This document shows positions 24,304-30,764 of a stretch of 64,000 bases of DNA, one piece after another. Source of the stretch: Chthonomonas sp. (lineage in GTDB: Bacteria > Armatimonadota > Fimbriimonadia > Fimbriimonadales > Fimbriimonadaceae); contig JAEURP010000009.1 of assembly GCA_016788585.1 (NCBI GenBank), positions 124,001 through 188,000 on the forward strand, read 5' to 3'. Made by a program: the position numbers and the translations under genes. A model generated the notes under the pieces. That model saw nothing but the letters and a program-made list of their open reading frames with translations, was not told where the DNA came from and did not search any database. Within the stretch, counting starts at the first letter, position 1. Each line of letters begins with the position of its first letter.

Positions 24304-25299
24304 ATGAAGAAATTGCTCTTTCTTGTCGTTATCGGACAGGCGGCGTTTGCTAGCGCGAACCTGAAGATTGTGACGACCACGGCGGACTTGGCTTCGATAG
24401 CCAAGCTCGTCGGCGGGAAGTCCGTAAGTGTTAGCAGCATCATCACGGGTTCTCGGGACGCGCACCGTATCGAGGCCAAGCCGAGCTTCATGAGCCGAGT
24501 TGCCGGGGCCGATGTGTTCATCGCGGTTGGCCTCGATCTTGAGGTTGGCTATGAGCGCGCGATCTTGGATGGCGCGCGCAATGGCAAGGTGATGCTCGGA
24601 CAGCCGGGCCACATCTATGCTGCCGACTACGCCTACATTCTGGACAAGCCGACGGGCAGTGTCACACGTGCCCACGGGGATATTCACCCAGGGGGTAACC
24701 CGCATGTCTTGCTCGACCCCTACAATGGTCGCCGCATTGGCATCGGCTTAGCCCGGAAGTTCCAGCAACTCGATCGGGCGAATGCCGCGAGTTATGAAAC
24801 CAACCTCAAGGCGTTCTTGGATCGCTTGGATTCGGCCATGTTTGGCGCGGCCCAGGTAGATAAGTTCGGTAGTGAGTCACTTTGGCAGTGGCACAATGCC
24901 GGCAACTTCAAGGCAACAATGGCATCAAAGGGCAGCACGCCTGGTGGCTGGTCGGGAAGGGTTGGAGATGTGGTCGGGAAGCCTGTGTTCTCGTACCATC
25001 GTTCATTCCCGTACTTGGCCAGGCGCTTTGGGTTCCGGGTCATGGATGAGCTAGAGCCGAAGCCGGGTCTTGAACCGACCCCAGGGCATTTGGCAACGCT
25101 GATTCGAACGGGTCAAGAGCAAGGCGTGAAGGCCATCTTTCAGGAACCATTCTTCTCAACCAAGTCGGCAAACCTCGTGGCGTCGAGAATTGGGGCGAAG
25201 GTGGTGGTTCTTCCGCAAAGTGTTGGGCAGGCACCCGGCGCGGATGACTATATCAAGCTGTTCGATGTGATCGTGCAGCGCATGGCGGAGGCGCTCTGA
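24304..25299 (+). CDS. Metal ABC transporter substrate-binding protein (TroA/ZnuA family)
   Basis: A 331-residue periplasmic binding protein that captures a divalent metal and hands it to the permease. A signal peptide (LLFLVVIGQAAFASA) leads into NLKIVTTTADLASIAKLVGG. Metal ligands expected for cluster A-I proteins are visible: His in SRDAHRIE, His in GGNPHVLLDP, His in FSYHRSF, and an acidic residue in IFQEPFF. The long His-rich loop of zinc-specific ZnuA is absent, so manganese or iron cannot be excluded. The ATG at 24304 is 8 bases after the barrel gene, and the stop abuts or overlaps the permease start. Confidence 0.88.
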   Translation: MKKLLFLVVIGQAAFASANLKIVTTTADLASIAKLVGGKSVSVSSIITGSRDAHRIEAKPSFMSRVAGADVFIAVGLDLEVGYERAILDGARNGKVMLGQPGHIYAADYAYILDKPTGSVTRAHGDIHPGGNPHVLLDPYNGRRIGIGLARKFQQLDRANAASYETNLKAFLDRLDSAMFGAAQVDKFGSESLWQWHNAGNFKATMASKGSTPGGWSGRVGDVVGKPVFSYHRSFPYLARRFGFRVMDELEPKPGLEPTPGHLATLIRTGQEQGVKAIFQEPFFSTKSANLVASRIGAKVVVLPQSVGQAPGADDYIKLFDVIVQRMAEAL

Positions 25300-25316
25300 A
25301 CGACCTCCTCCGCCTG

Positions 25317-26126
25317 ATGCAGTGGCCGGCTTTGGCATCGCTTGTGATGTCGCCGGTTCACTGTCTCTTCGGGTTGCACATCGTGCGCCGCGGCGTGATC
25401 TTTATTGATCTCGCCGTGGCGCAAATGGCGGCTTTGGGCATGGCGATTGCACATGCCCAGGGTCACGACCTGCACTCGGCTACGACCTATTGGTACTCGC
25501 TGGGGTTTGCCCTTGGCAGTGCGCTGCTCATCGCTCTATCGCGATTCCGGCTTGGCAAGGTTCCGCATGAGGCGATCATTGGCATCATGTTCGTGCTGGC
25601 TTCTGCGCTCGGCGTGGTTGTGCTCGATCGAACGGAGCATGGCGTGGAGGAACTGCGCGACATTCTCACGGGCAGCATTCTGTTTGTTCAGCAGTCCGAT
25701 GTGAGCCACACTGCGACGATCTACGGGGTGCTGCTCGCGATCATGGTCGTCATGTGGCGGGCGACTTCGGCGGTGACTTTGCATGAGGACTCGGCCCCAG
25801 TTGGATGGCGACGAGTTGCCGTGGATTTCTTGTTTTATGGACTGCTTGCTTTCGTCGTGGCATCTTCGGTCAAGATTGCGGGCGTCCTTGTCGTGTTCAC
25901 ATGGCTCGTAATGCCTCCCGTCTGCGCCTTCTTGTGGCTCGATTCGATGCGAAGGGCGGTTTGGGTTGCCATTCCGCTCTCGCTCGTAGGAACTCTAGCG
26001 GGGCTTTGGATTAGTTTTAAATGGGACTGGCCGTCTGGACCCGCCATCGTTGTCGTGTTGGGAGCTTTGGTGACCTTGTTTTACTTAGCAAAGCTGTTTG
26101 TGCCACGATCGAAGGAATTGGCTTAG
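25317..26126 (+). CDS. Metal ABC transporter permease (ZnuB/TroC family)
   Basis: A 269-residue integral membrane protein with about eight hydrophobic segments, the channel part of a zinc/manganese importer. The family block GVIFIDLAVAQMAALGMAIA near the N-terminus and HEAIIGIMFVLASALGVVVL in the middle are clear. The first ATG is at 25317, but seven more codons in frame (reading NDLLRL after a CTG at 25296) resemble the usual N-terminus of such permeases. The CTG overlaps the preceding TGA as CTGA, so initiation may occur there. No ATPase gene follows; the next gene on this side is on the opposite strand. Confidence 0.88.
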   Translation: MQWPALASLVMSPVHCLFGLHIVRRGVIFIDLAVAQMAALGMAIAHAQGHDLHSATTYWYSLGFALGSALLIALSRFRLGKVPHEAIIGIMFVLASALGVVVLDRTEHGVEELRDILTGSILFVQQSDVSHTATIYGVLLAIMVVMWRATSAVTLHEDSAPVGWRRVAVDFLFYGLLAFVVASSVKIAGVLVVFTWLVMPPVCAFLWLDSMRRAVWVAIPLSLVGTLAGLWISFKWDWPSGPAIVVVLGALVTLFYLAKLFVPRSKELA

Positions 26127-26129
26127 AAG

Positions 26130-26212
26130 TCCGCGCTCCGCGGGCGGAATAGATTCCTTGCGCCAGGTGGCGGACTGAAGTCCACCCTCCGGCATCGGCA
26201 GGGATGCCGATG
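26130..26212. repeat. Cluster of three short palindromes between convergent genes
   Basis: The gap holds three hairpin-forming units: TCCGC/GCGGA (26130-26148), GGAC-TGAA-GTCC (26172-26183) and a perfect CATCGGCA-GGGA-TGCCGATG (26193-26212). The last abuts the stop of the MobA-like gene. There are no T-runs, so they may act as bidirectional transcript ends or be dispersed repeats. Confidence 0.5.
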
Positions 26213-26959
26213 TTACGAGTAGAGCCGCAGGGCTTCGTCGTACTCGTCGGCGTTGTCGAAGTCCACGATGCTCGTTGGGTCGGAGTCAAGGTCGATGATG
26301 ACTTGGCCTTGGAGGACATGGCCGAGGCGGCGTTCGGCCTCGGCGACGGACATCAGGCGGGCGAAATAGCGGGCTAGGGCGCCGAATCCGAACTTGCGCA
26401 TCATCCCAAACTGGCTCTTGCGCGAGTGGCGGATGGCGTTGAAGAGGTCGCGGCCGAAGGTGAGACCCTCCGGGGTCGCGGCGAAGAAACCTCCGGAGAG
26501 TACGCGGCCATCGCGCAGGAAGATTGGCGAGGTCTCCCAGCTTGGGTAGGCCTCGCGAAAGGTCTTGAGGCGGCAAAGGCCGCCGGCATACCAGCGCGGC
26601 TCGGTGATGCGGCTGTCGAGTCGCTCGACAAAAGACCTGATCGCCTCGCCAGTGATGAACGGCATGTCGGCAGGCAGAATCACGAGCCGCTCGGTGTTCA
26701 GCATCGCGCTGGCGGCAATCGCGTTATCAACTGCCGATGTGGTCTCGTCGATCATGCCGCCGTAGTGAATGTAGCTTCGAAGGTCTTCGCCACCAACGGT
26801 GACGATCGGGCCGACACCAGACTCATGGGCGGCTTCAAGAACGATTTCGAGTGAAGTGCGGTCGCCAAACTTGGCGAGGGCCTTTCGGGGGGTCCCAAGG
26901 CGGACAGCGAGCTTATCGGGGCAAACCCCGCCGGCAACAATGGCGATTCCCCAACTCAT
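26213..26959 (-). CDS. MobA-like nucleotidyltransferase-fold protein
   Basis: A 248-residue Rossmann-like GT-A fold protein related to MobA/GlmU-type nucleotidyltransferases. The start IAIVAGGVCPDKLAVRLGTP followed by RKALAKFGDRT corresponds to the NTP-binding loop, but with an insertion and without the usual LAGGxSxRMGxDK spacing. VILPADMPFITGEAI matches the metal-binding PADxP motif. The C-terminal part ends with VIIDLDSDPTSIVDFDNADE, resembling the NTP-transferase end LDIDTPEDL. Its substrate is unknown. The ATG overlaps the lumazine synthase stop (26956-26959), so the two are translated together, hinting at a shared cofactor-related role. Confidence 0.7.
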   Translation of the reverse strand: MSWGIAIVAGGVCPDKLAVRLGTPRKALAKFGDRTSLEIVLEAAHESGVGPIVTVGGEDLRSYIHYGGMIDETTSAVDNAIAASAMLNTERLVILPADMPFITGEAIRSFVERLDSRITEPRWYAGGLCRLKTFREAYPSWETSPIFLRDGRVLSGGFFAATPEGLTFGRDLFNAIRHSRKSQFGMMRKFGFGALARYFARLMSVAEAERRLGHVLQGQVIIDLDSDPTSIVDFDNADEYDEALRLYS

Positions 26960-27642
26960 TTAGAAGGCTTGGACTTTAGCACGTTATAGACGTGTTGGTA
27001 CCGGACGCCAAGGGCTTTGGCGATCTCGGCTTTACTCATGCCTTCGGCGAACATCTTGCGCGCAGTGGCGGCTTTGTTGACGGTGCCGTTGGCGTTGAGG
27101 ATTTTGTCGGTGGACGGCGTGGATGAGGTGGACGGGGTGGACGAGGTGGACGGTTCTCCCCTCCCCCCGGCCCCCTCCCCTCGCGAGCGAAGGGAGGGGG
27201 AGTTTAGGAGCGAAACCATCTCGACTGCGCTCATAGCGGCTTCGCGGCCTTTGTTGCCCATCTTCATTCCGGCTCGGTCGAGGGCTTGATCTTGGTCATC
27301 CGGGGTTAGAATGCCCCAGGCGATGGGGACTCGAGACTCCAATTGCAGGTTCATTAGTGCGCCGGCTACATCGGCGGCGAGAAGCTTGGCATGAGCGGTT
27401 TGGCCTTGCAGGATGCAACCAAGGGCGACGATGCCGTCCACGCCCTTATCAATGAGCGCTCGGCAAGCGAGGGGGATTTCCCAACTGCCGGGCACGCTGA
27501 CGACGTCCACGTCTTCGGCGTCCGCACTTTCGAGGGTGTCCAGCGCGCCTTCGAGGAGCTGCTTGGTGACAAGCTCATTCCATCGCCCGACGACGATGGC
27601 GAACTTCTTGCCCTTGGCATCGGTTTTTCCGGCCAGTTTCAT
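26956..27642 (-). CDS. ribH: 6,7-dimethyl-8-ribityllumazine synthase with C-terminal HTH domain
   Basis: A 228-residue protein. Residues 1-147 are a complete lumazine synthase, the penultimate enzyme of riboflavin synthesis: the substrate loop VPGSWEIPLA (50-59), the catalytic His 84 in GQTAHAKLLA, and the end AGMKMGNKGREAAMSAVEMV. Family members normally stop near 155. Here a low-complexity linker (148-180, repeated STSSTP) leads to a helix-turn-helix domain at about 187-223 (ARKMFAEGMSKAEIAKALGV, then RYQHVYNVLK). The linker is encoded by tandem and inverted repeats. A TATAAT lies 10 bases before the ATG with no Shine-Dalgarno, suggesting a leaderless mRNA. Other rib genes are not adjacent. 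Confidence 0.9.
   Translation of the reverse strand: MKLAGKTDAKGKKFAIVVGRWNELVTKQLLEGALDTLESADAEDVDVVSVPGSWEIPLACRALIDKGVDGIVALGCILQGQTAHAKLLAADVAGALMNLQLESRVPIAWGILTPDDQDQALDRAGMKMGNKGREAAMSAVEMVSLLNSPSLRSRGEGAGGRGEPSTSSTPSTSSTPSTDKILNANGTVNKAATARKMFAEGMSKAEIAKALGVRYQHVYNVLKSKPSK
27110..27154. repeat. Five tandem 9-bp repeats inside ribH linker
   Basis: Five imperfect copies of GTGGACGRG (plus-strand reading) lie end to end. On the minus strand they encode the Ser/Thr/Pro linker between the enzyme and the HTH domain. The unit length is a multiple of 3, so copy-number change keeps the frame. Confidence 0.85.
27171..27200. repeat. GC-rich inverted repeat inside ribH linker
   Basis: Perfect 9-bp arms (CCCCCTCCC at 27171-27179, GGGAGGGGG at 27192-27200) flank a 12-base centre that is itself partly palindromic (CTCGCGAG). 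It encodes the Arg/Gly/Glu part of the linker and looks like an inserted dispersed repeat. Confidence 0.7.
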
Positions 27643-27652
27643 AGCAAGGGAG

Positions 27653-27658
27653 ATTATA
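27653..27658 (-). promoter_or_regulatory. -10 element of ribH
   Basis: On the minus strand a consensus TATAAT stands 10 bases before the ribH ATG. The expected mRNA start leaves a leader of about 3-4 bases. The -35 region falls within the TGGCTAA heptamer array and shows no TTGACA. Confidence 0.55.
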
Positions 27659-27664
27659 GTCGTT

Positions 27665-27706
27665 TGGCTAATGGCTAATGGCTAATGGCTAATGGCTAAT
27701 GGCTAA
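27665..27706. repeat. Six-copy TGGCTAA heptamer array
   Basis: Six perfect tandem copies of TGGCTAA (42 bases), followed to about 27737 by degenerate CAGCC/GACCAT units including AGCCATCGACCAT at 27723-27735, a 13-base word also found at 14316-14328. The array occupies the ribH -35 region, between divergent ribH and the rpsN operon. The rest of the gap up to 27780 shows no gene. Confidence 0.95.
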
Positions 27707-27781
27707 GCAACCATCAGCCGTCAGCCATCGACCATCAGCTTCCCCGAGACGTTCACCCCGCCCCATTCGATTCCCGCCATC

Positions 27782-27810
27782 TTGAAATCAAGCTCCTAAC
27801 CGGGTATCAT
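27782..27810 (+). promoter_or_regulatory. Sigma-70-type promoter of the ribosomal-protein operon
   Basis: TTGAAA (27782-27787) and TATCAT (27805-27810) with a 17-base spacer give the best housekeeping promoter in the window. The transcript would start near 27817, leaving a leader of about 90 bases before rpsN. The leader has a potential stem (TAGCC/GGCTA enclosing TGCG/CGCA) around 27848-27884 that could be a ribosomal-protein feedback site; that part is speculative. Confidence 0.65.
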
Positions 27811-27907
27811 TTGCGATTCGGGCCTTGTGTCCGAACTGAAAACTTAGCCACTAGTCGTGTGCGGCTGTTCGCAGACCGGCTAGAGAACGGCGGGATGATA
27901 GAAATCA

Positions 27908-28201
27908 ATGGCAAAACAGTGTCTCATTGTTAAACAACAAAAGCAGGCCCAAATGTGGGAGCAACTGCACAAGGAAGAGCAAGAAATCCTGGCTCTTCCC
28001 AAGGAAAAGCGCGATGAAGCGTTGGCTGCATTCAAGGCCAAGCGCGTCAAGAATCGCCAGTACAAGACCCGGCGCTACAACCGATGCTCCGTCACCGGTC
28101 GTGCAAGTGGTTACATCGGCTACTTTGGCGTTTGCCGCCAAGTGTTCCGAGAAATGGCGCACCAGGGTCAGCTCCCGGGGGTTACAAAGTCCAGCTGGTA
28201 A
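27908..28201 (+). CDS. rpsN: 30S ribosomal protein S14
   Basis: A 97-residue small-subunit protein of the zinc-free long S14 type. The conserved block [20 protein letters not shown], then [18 protein letters not shown], matches the C-terminal half of E. coli S14 (101 residues). The CxxC pairs of the short zinc form are absent. It assembles late in the 30S head. It is the first gene of the operon here, whereas spc operons normally have rplN, rplX and rplE before it. It follows the 27782 promoter by about 100 bases, and rpsH begins 21 bases after its stop. Confidence 0.95.
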   Translation: MAKQCLIVKQQKQAQMWEQLHKEEQEILALPKEKRDEALAAFKAKRVKNRQYKTRRYNRCSVTGRASGYIGYFGVCRQVFREMAHQGQLPGVTKSSW

Positions 28202-28222
28202 TCCAGTAGGAGTAACACACTA

Positions 28223-28618
28223 ATGCATAGCGACCCCATCGCCGACCTATTGACGCGCATCCGTAACGGTGTTCACGCGCGCAAGCAAACGGTTGAAATC
28301 CCAATGAGCAAGATCAAGCTCGAGATCGTGAAGATCCTCGAGCAAGAGGGTTACCTCACTGGCCACGAGATTACGACCGAATCCAAATTTCCGAGCCTCA
28401 AGATTCACATTAAGTACGATGCACGCCGCAAGCCGGTTCTGCAGAAGCTGACGAGAGTCTCGAAGCCCGGTCTCCGAGTTTATCGCGCAAACGACGAACT
28501 GCGACCCATTCGCAGTGGCCTCGCGACGCGCATCATGACCACGAGCCAAGGCGTAATGACCGACCGCGAAGCCCGCAAGCGACGCATCGGTGGCGAAGTG
28601 CTCTGCGAGGTTTGGTAA
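28223..28618 (+). CDS. rpsH: 30S ribosomal protein S8
   Basis: A 131-residue primary 16S rRNA-binding protein of the platform. It shows the usual start MHSDPIADLLTRIRNGVHAR and the C-terminal signature TTSQGVMTDREARKRRIGGE. Length is standard. In E. coli S8 represses the spc operon by binding its mRNA near rplE; since rplE is not in this operon, that control would have to differ. The ATG is preceded by TAGGAG. rplF begins 3 bases after its stop. Confidence 0.97.
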   Translation: MHSDPIADLLTRIRNGVHARKQTVEIPMSKIKLEIVKILEQEGYLTGHEITTESKFPSLKIHIKYDARRKPVLQKLTRVSKPGLRVYRANDELRPIRSGLATRIMTTSQGVMTDREARKRRIGGEVLCEVW

Positions 28619-28621
28619 GAC

Positions 28622-29185
28622 ATGTCACGAATTGGAATGCAACCCATTACAGTCCCCTCCGGCGTCACGATTGACGTTGCGGCAGACAACCTCGTCACCG
28701 TTCGCGGTCCCAAGGGCGAGTTGAAGCAAGAGATTGCTCGCGAACTCGACATCAAGATTGAAGACGGCACGCTGACCGTAGCTCGGCCGAACAACAACTA
28801 CCGAATGCGTGGTCAGCACGGACTAGCCCGCACACTGATCAACAACATGGTGGTCGGCGTGACGGCGGGGCACAAGAAGGAACTCGATGTCATTGGCGTC
28901 GGTTTCCGTGTCGCGGCTGAAGGGTCGGGTCTAAACCTCGCCATCGGCTATTCGCACCCAGTAAAGGTGTCGCCAGTCGACGGAATCAAGTTCACCGTGA
29001 CAGCGGACGAGAAGACTCGACAGCAGCGCATCGCCGTCGAGGGAATCGATAAGGCGCTTGTCGGTCAAATCGCAGCCGACATTCGAAAGATTCGCAAGCC
29101 CGACGCCTACAAGGGCAAGGGTATTCGATATGCAGGCGAAGTGGTTCGCCTCAAGGCCGGTAAGCGAGCGGCCGCGAAGAAGTAA
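28622..29185 (+). CDS. rplF: 50S ribosomal protein L6
   Basis: A 187-residue large-subunit protein near the factor-binding centre. It has the conserved start MSRIGMQPITVPSGV and the typical C-terminal signature RKIRKPDAYKGKGIRYAGEV. Two related alpha/beta domains fill the length (about 1-82 and 83-187), as in other bacteria. It is packed 3 bases after rpsH and 18 bases before rplR. Confidence 0.97.
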   Translation: MSRIGMQPITVPSGVTIDVAADNLVTVRGPKGELKQEIARELDIKIEDGTLTVARPNNNYRMRGQHGLARTLINNMVVGVTAGHKKELDVIGVGFRVAAEGSGLNLAIGYSHPVKVSPVDGIKFTVTADEKTRQQRIAVEGIDKALVGQIAADIRKIRKPDAYKGKGIRYAGEVVRLKAGKRAAAKK

Positions 29186-29203
29186 GGAGACTGATAGAAA
29201 GAA

Positions 29204-29557
29204 ATGGCAAATCAATCACGAGCTGATCTTCGCGTAATCCGCCACCGTCGGGTACGCAAGAAGATTGCCGGTACGACGGCGCGACCGCGCCTGTCGGTTT
29301 ACCGCAGCCTAAAGCACATCAGCGCCCAAATCATCGACGACACGACCGGCGTGACCCTCGCGGCCGCCAGTAGCGTTGAGAAGGGCCTCAAGACCACTGG
29401 AAACGTCAGCGGTGCCAAGAAGGTAGGCGAAGAGCTTGCCAAGCGCGCCAAGGCCGCAGGAATCACGGAAGTGATTTTCGACCGAGCTGGCTTCAAGTAC
29501 CACGGGCGCGTTGCCGAATTGGCATCCGGCGCCCGCGACGGAGGATTGGAATTCTAA
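29204..29557 (+). CDS. rplR: 50S ribosomal protein L18
   Basis: A 117-residue 5S rRNA-binding protein. The basic N-terminus ([20 protein letters not shown]) and the C-terminal [20 protein letters not shown] block are characteristic. Normal length. It works with L5 on 5S rRNA; the L5 gene lies elsewhere. AAGGAG is 12 bases before the ATG, and rpsE starts immediately after its stop. Confidence 0.97.
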   Translation: MANQSRADLRVIRHRRVRKKIAGTTARPRLSVYRSLKHISAQIIDDTTGVTLAAASSVEKGLKTTGNVSGAKKVGEELAKRAKAAGITEVIFDRAGFKYHGRVAELASGARDGGLEF

Positions 29558-29558
29558 C

Positions 29559-30143
29559 ATGAGAATGGCGCAACGACAAACCGGACGACGCGACAACCGC
29601 GGTGGCCCCCTTCAAGAAGGCCCCCAGTACGATGTTCGCGTTATCCGAAGTAACAAGGTGTTCAAGACCCACAAGGGCGGTAAGACGGCCAGCTGGTCTG
29701 TTCTCGTCGTCGTCGGAGACAACAAGGGCAAGGTCGGAGTCGGTCTCGGAAAAGCTCGGGGTATCCCCGACGCAATCCGCAAGGCCGAAGAAACCGCTCG
29801 AAAGTCGATGATCAAAGTCAACATGATCGGCGGCACGATTCCTCACGAGGTGCGTGCTGTTTGCGGTACGAGCCAAGTCATGTTGAAGCCAGCATCGGCT
29901 GGTACTGGCGTTAAGGCCGGTAGCGCAGTTCGAGCTTGCCTCGAAGCCTGTGGCATCCACGACGTTCTCGCTAAGGCCCTCGGTAGCCGAAACCCGGTGA
30001 ACATGGCCTACGCCACATTCAACGCGTTCCAGGCTCTTCAGCAGATCGAGGCCCGAGCGGCAACGCGTGGTATGGATCACAACGAACTCACGCCTTGGCT
30101 TGCTAAGGCTCGCAAGGAGGAAGAAGAGAATGCTTCGCATTAA
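29559..30143 (+). CDS. rpsE: 30S ribosomal protein S5
   Basis: A 194-residue protein at the mRNA entry side that supports decoding accuracy. The S5 double-stranded RNA-binding motif is visible (VVVGDNKGKVGVGLGKARGI), with the C-terminal domain GVKAGSAVRACLEACGIHDV. The ATG at 29559 was chosen, one base after the rplR stop, with GGAGG 14 bases upstream; the frame continues upstream but inside rplR. The 3' end overlaps rpmD by 14 bases. Confidence 0.96.
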   Translation: MRMAQRQTGRRDNRGGPLQEGPQYDVRVIRSNKVFKTHKGGKTASWSVLVVVGDNKGKVGVGLGKARGIPDAIRKAEETARKSMIKVNMIGGTIPHEVRAVCGTSQVMLKPASAGTGVKAGSAVRACLEACGIHDVLAKALGSRNPVNMAYATFNAFQALQQIEARAATRGMDHNELTPWLAKARKEEEENASH

Positions 30144-30327
30144 GGTCGTAAAGAGCTTTATTGGCCAAAAGCCAACGAACAAGATCACCCTTCACTCGAT
30201 GGGTCTGCGCCGAGTTGGCGCGAGCCGAGTCCTGCCTGATAACCCCTGCATCCGCGGCATGATCCACAAGGTCAAGCACATGGTGACGATCGAAACCGTA
30301 GAAGAGGGAGCTAAGAAGAAGAAATGA
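30130..30327 (+). CDS. rpmD: 50S ribosomal protein L30
   Basis: A 65-residue L30 of the compact bacterial type: [20 protein letters not shown], then [20 protein letters not shown], with a lysine-rich C-terminal tail (EEGAKKKK). The ATG at 30130 lies within the last codons of rpsE (AAGGAGG is 10 bases upstream). The tail extends slightly past the usual 58-61 residues. The stop overlaps rplO as ATGA. Confidence 0.95.
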   Translation: MLRIKVVKSFIGQKPTNKITLHSMGLRRVGASRVLPDNPCIRGMIHKVKHMVTIETVEEGAKKKK

Positions 30328-30764
30328 GTTTGCACAACTTACAACCCAATGATGGTTCGACCAAGACCCGCCGCCGCGTTTGCCGCGGTATCGGCAGTGG
30401 ACTTGGAAAAACCGGTGGACGCGGTACCAAGGGCCAAAAGGCTCGCCGGCAGATTCCGGCCTGGTTCGAAGGCGGCCAAACGCCCATCATTCGCCGACTT
30501 CCGGTGAAGAAGGGCTTCCGCAATATCAACCACAAGGAGTACGCAATCATCAACATGGATGACCTCGCCAAGTTCTTCAAGGACGGCGACGTGGTTACTC
30601 CTGAAAAGTTGATTGCCACTGGAGTCATTAGCAAGCTGCAAGACGGCGTTAAGATCCTCGCTTTCGGTGATCTCGATAAGAAGCTTAAGGTCTCGGCGCA
30701 TAAGTTCAGCGCAGCGGCCAAGGCTAAGATCGAGAAAGCCGGAGGAGAGGTCACCTCTCTGTGA
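30324..30764 (+). CDS. rplO: 50S ribosomal protein L15
   Basis: A 146-residue early-assembling 23S rRNA-binding protein. The Gly/Arg-rich N-terminal arm ([26 protein letters not shown]) is diagnostic, and the C-terminal globular part ends in [17 protein letters not shown]. Length is normal. Its start overlaps rpmD and its stop overlaps secY (GTGA), so the three are translationally coupled. Confidence 0.97.
   Translation: MSLHNLQPNDGSTKTRRRVCRGIGSGLGKTGGRGTKGQKARRQIPAWFEGGQTPIIRRLPVKKGFRNINHKEYAIINMDDLAKFFKDGDVVTPEKLIATGVISKLQDGVKILAFGDLDKKLKVSAHKFSAAAKAKIEKAGGEVTSL

Noticed and set aside
27665-27706. Possible CRISPR or satellite origin for the TGGCTAA array
   Set aside because: The units are 7 bases with no spacers and there are no cas genes, so it is a simple tandem repeat.
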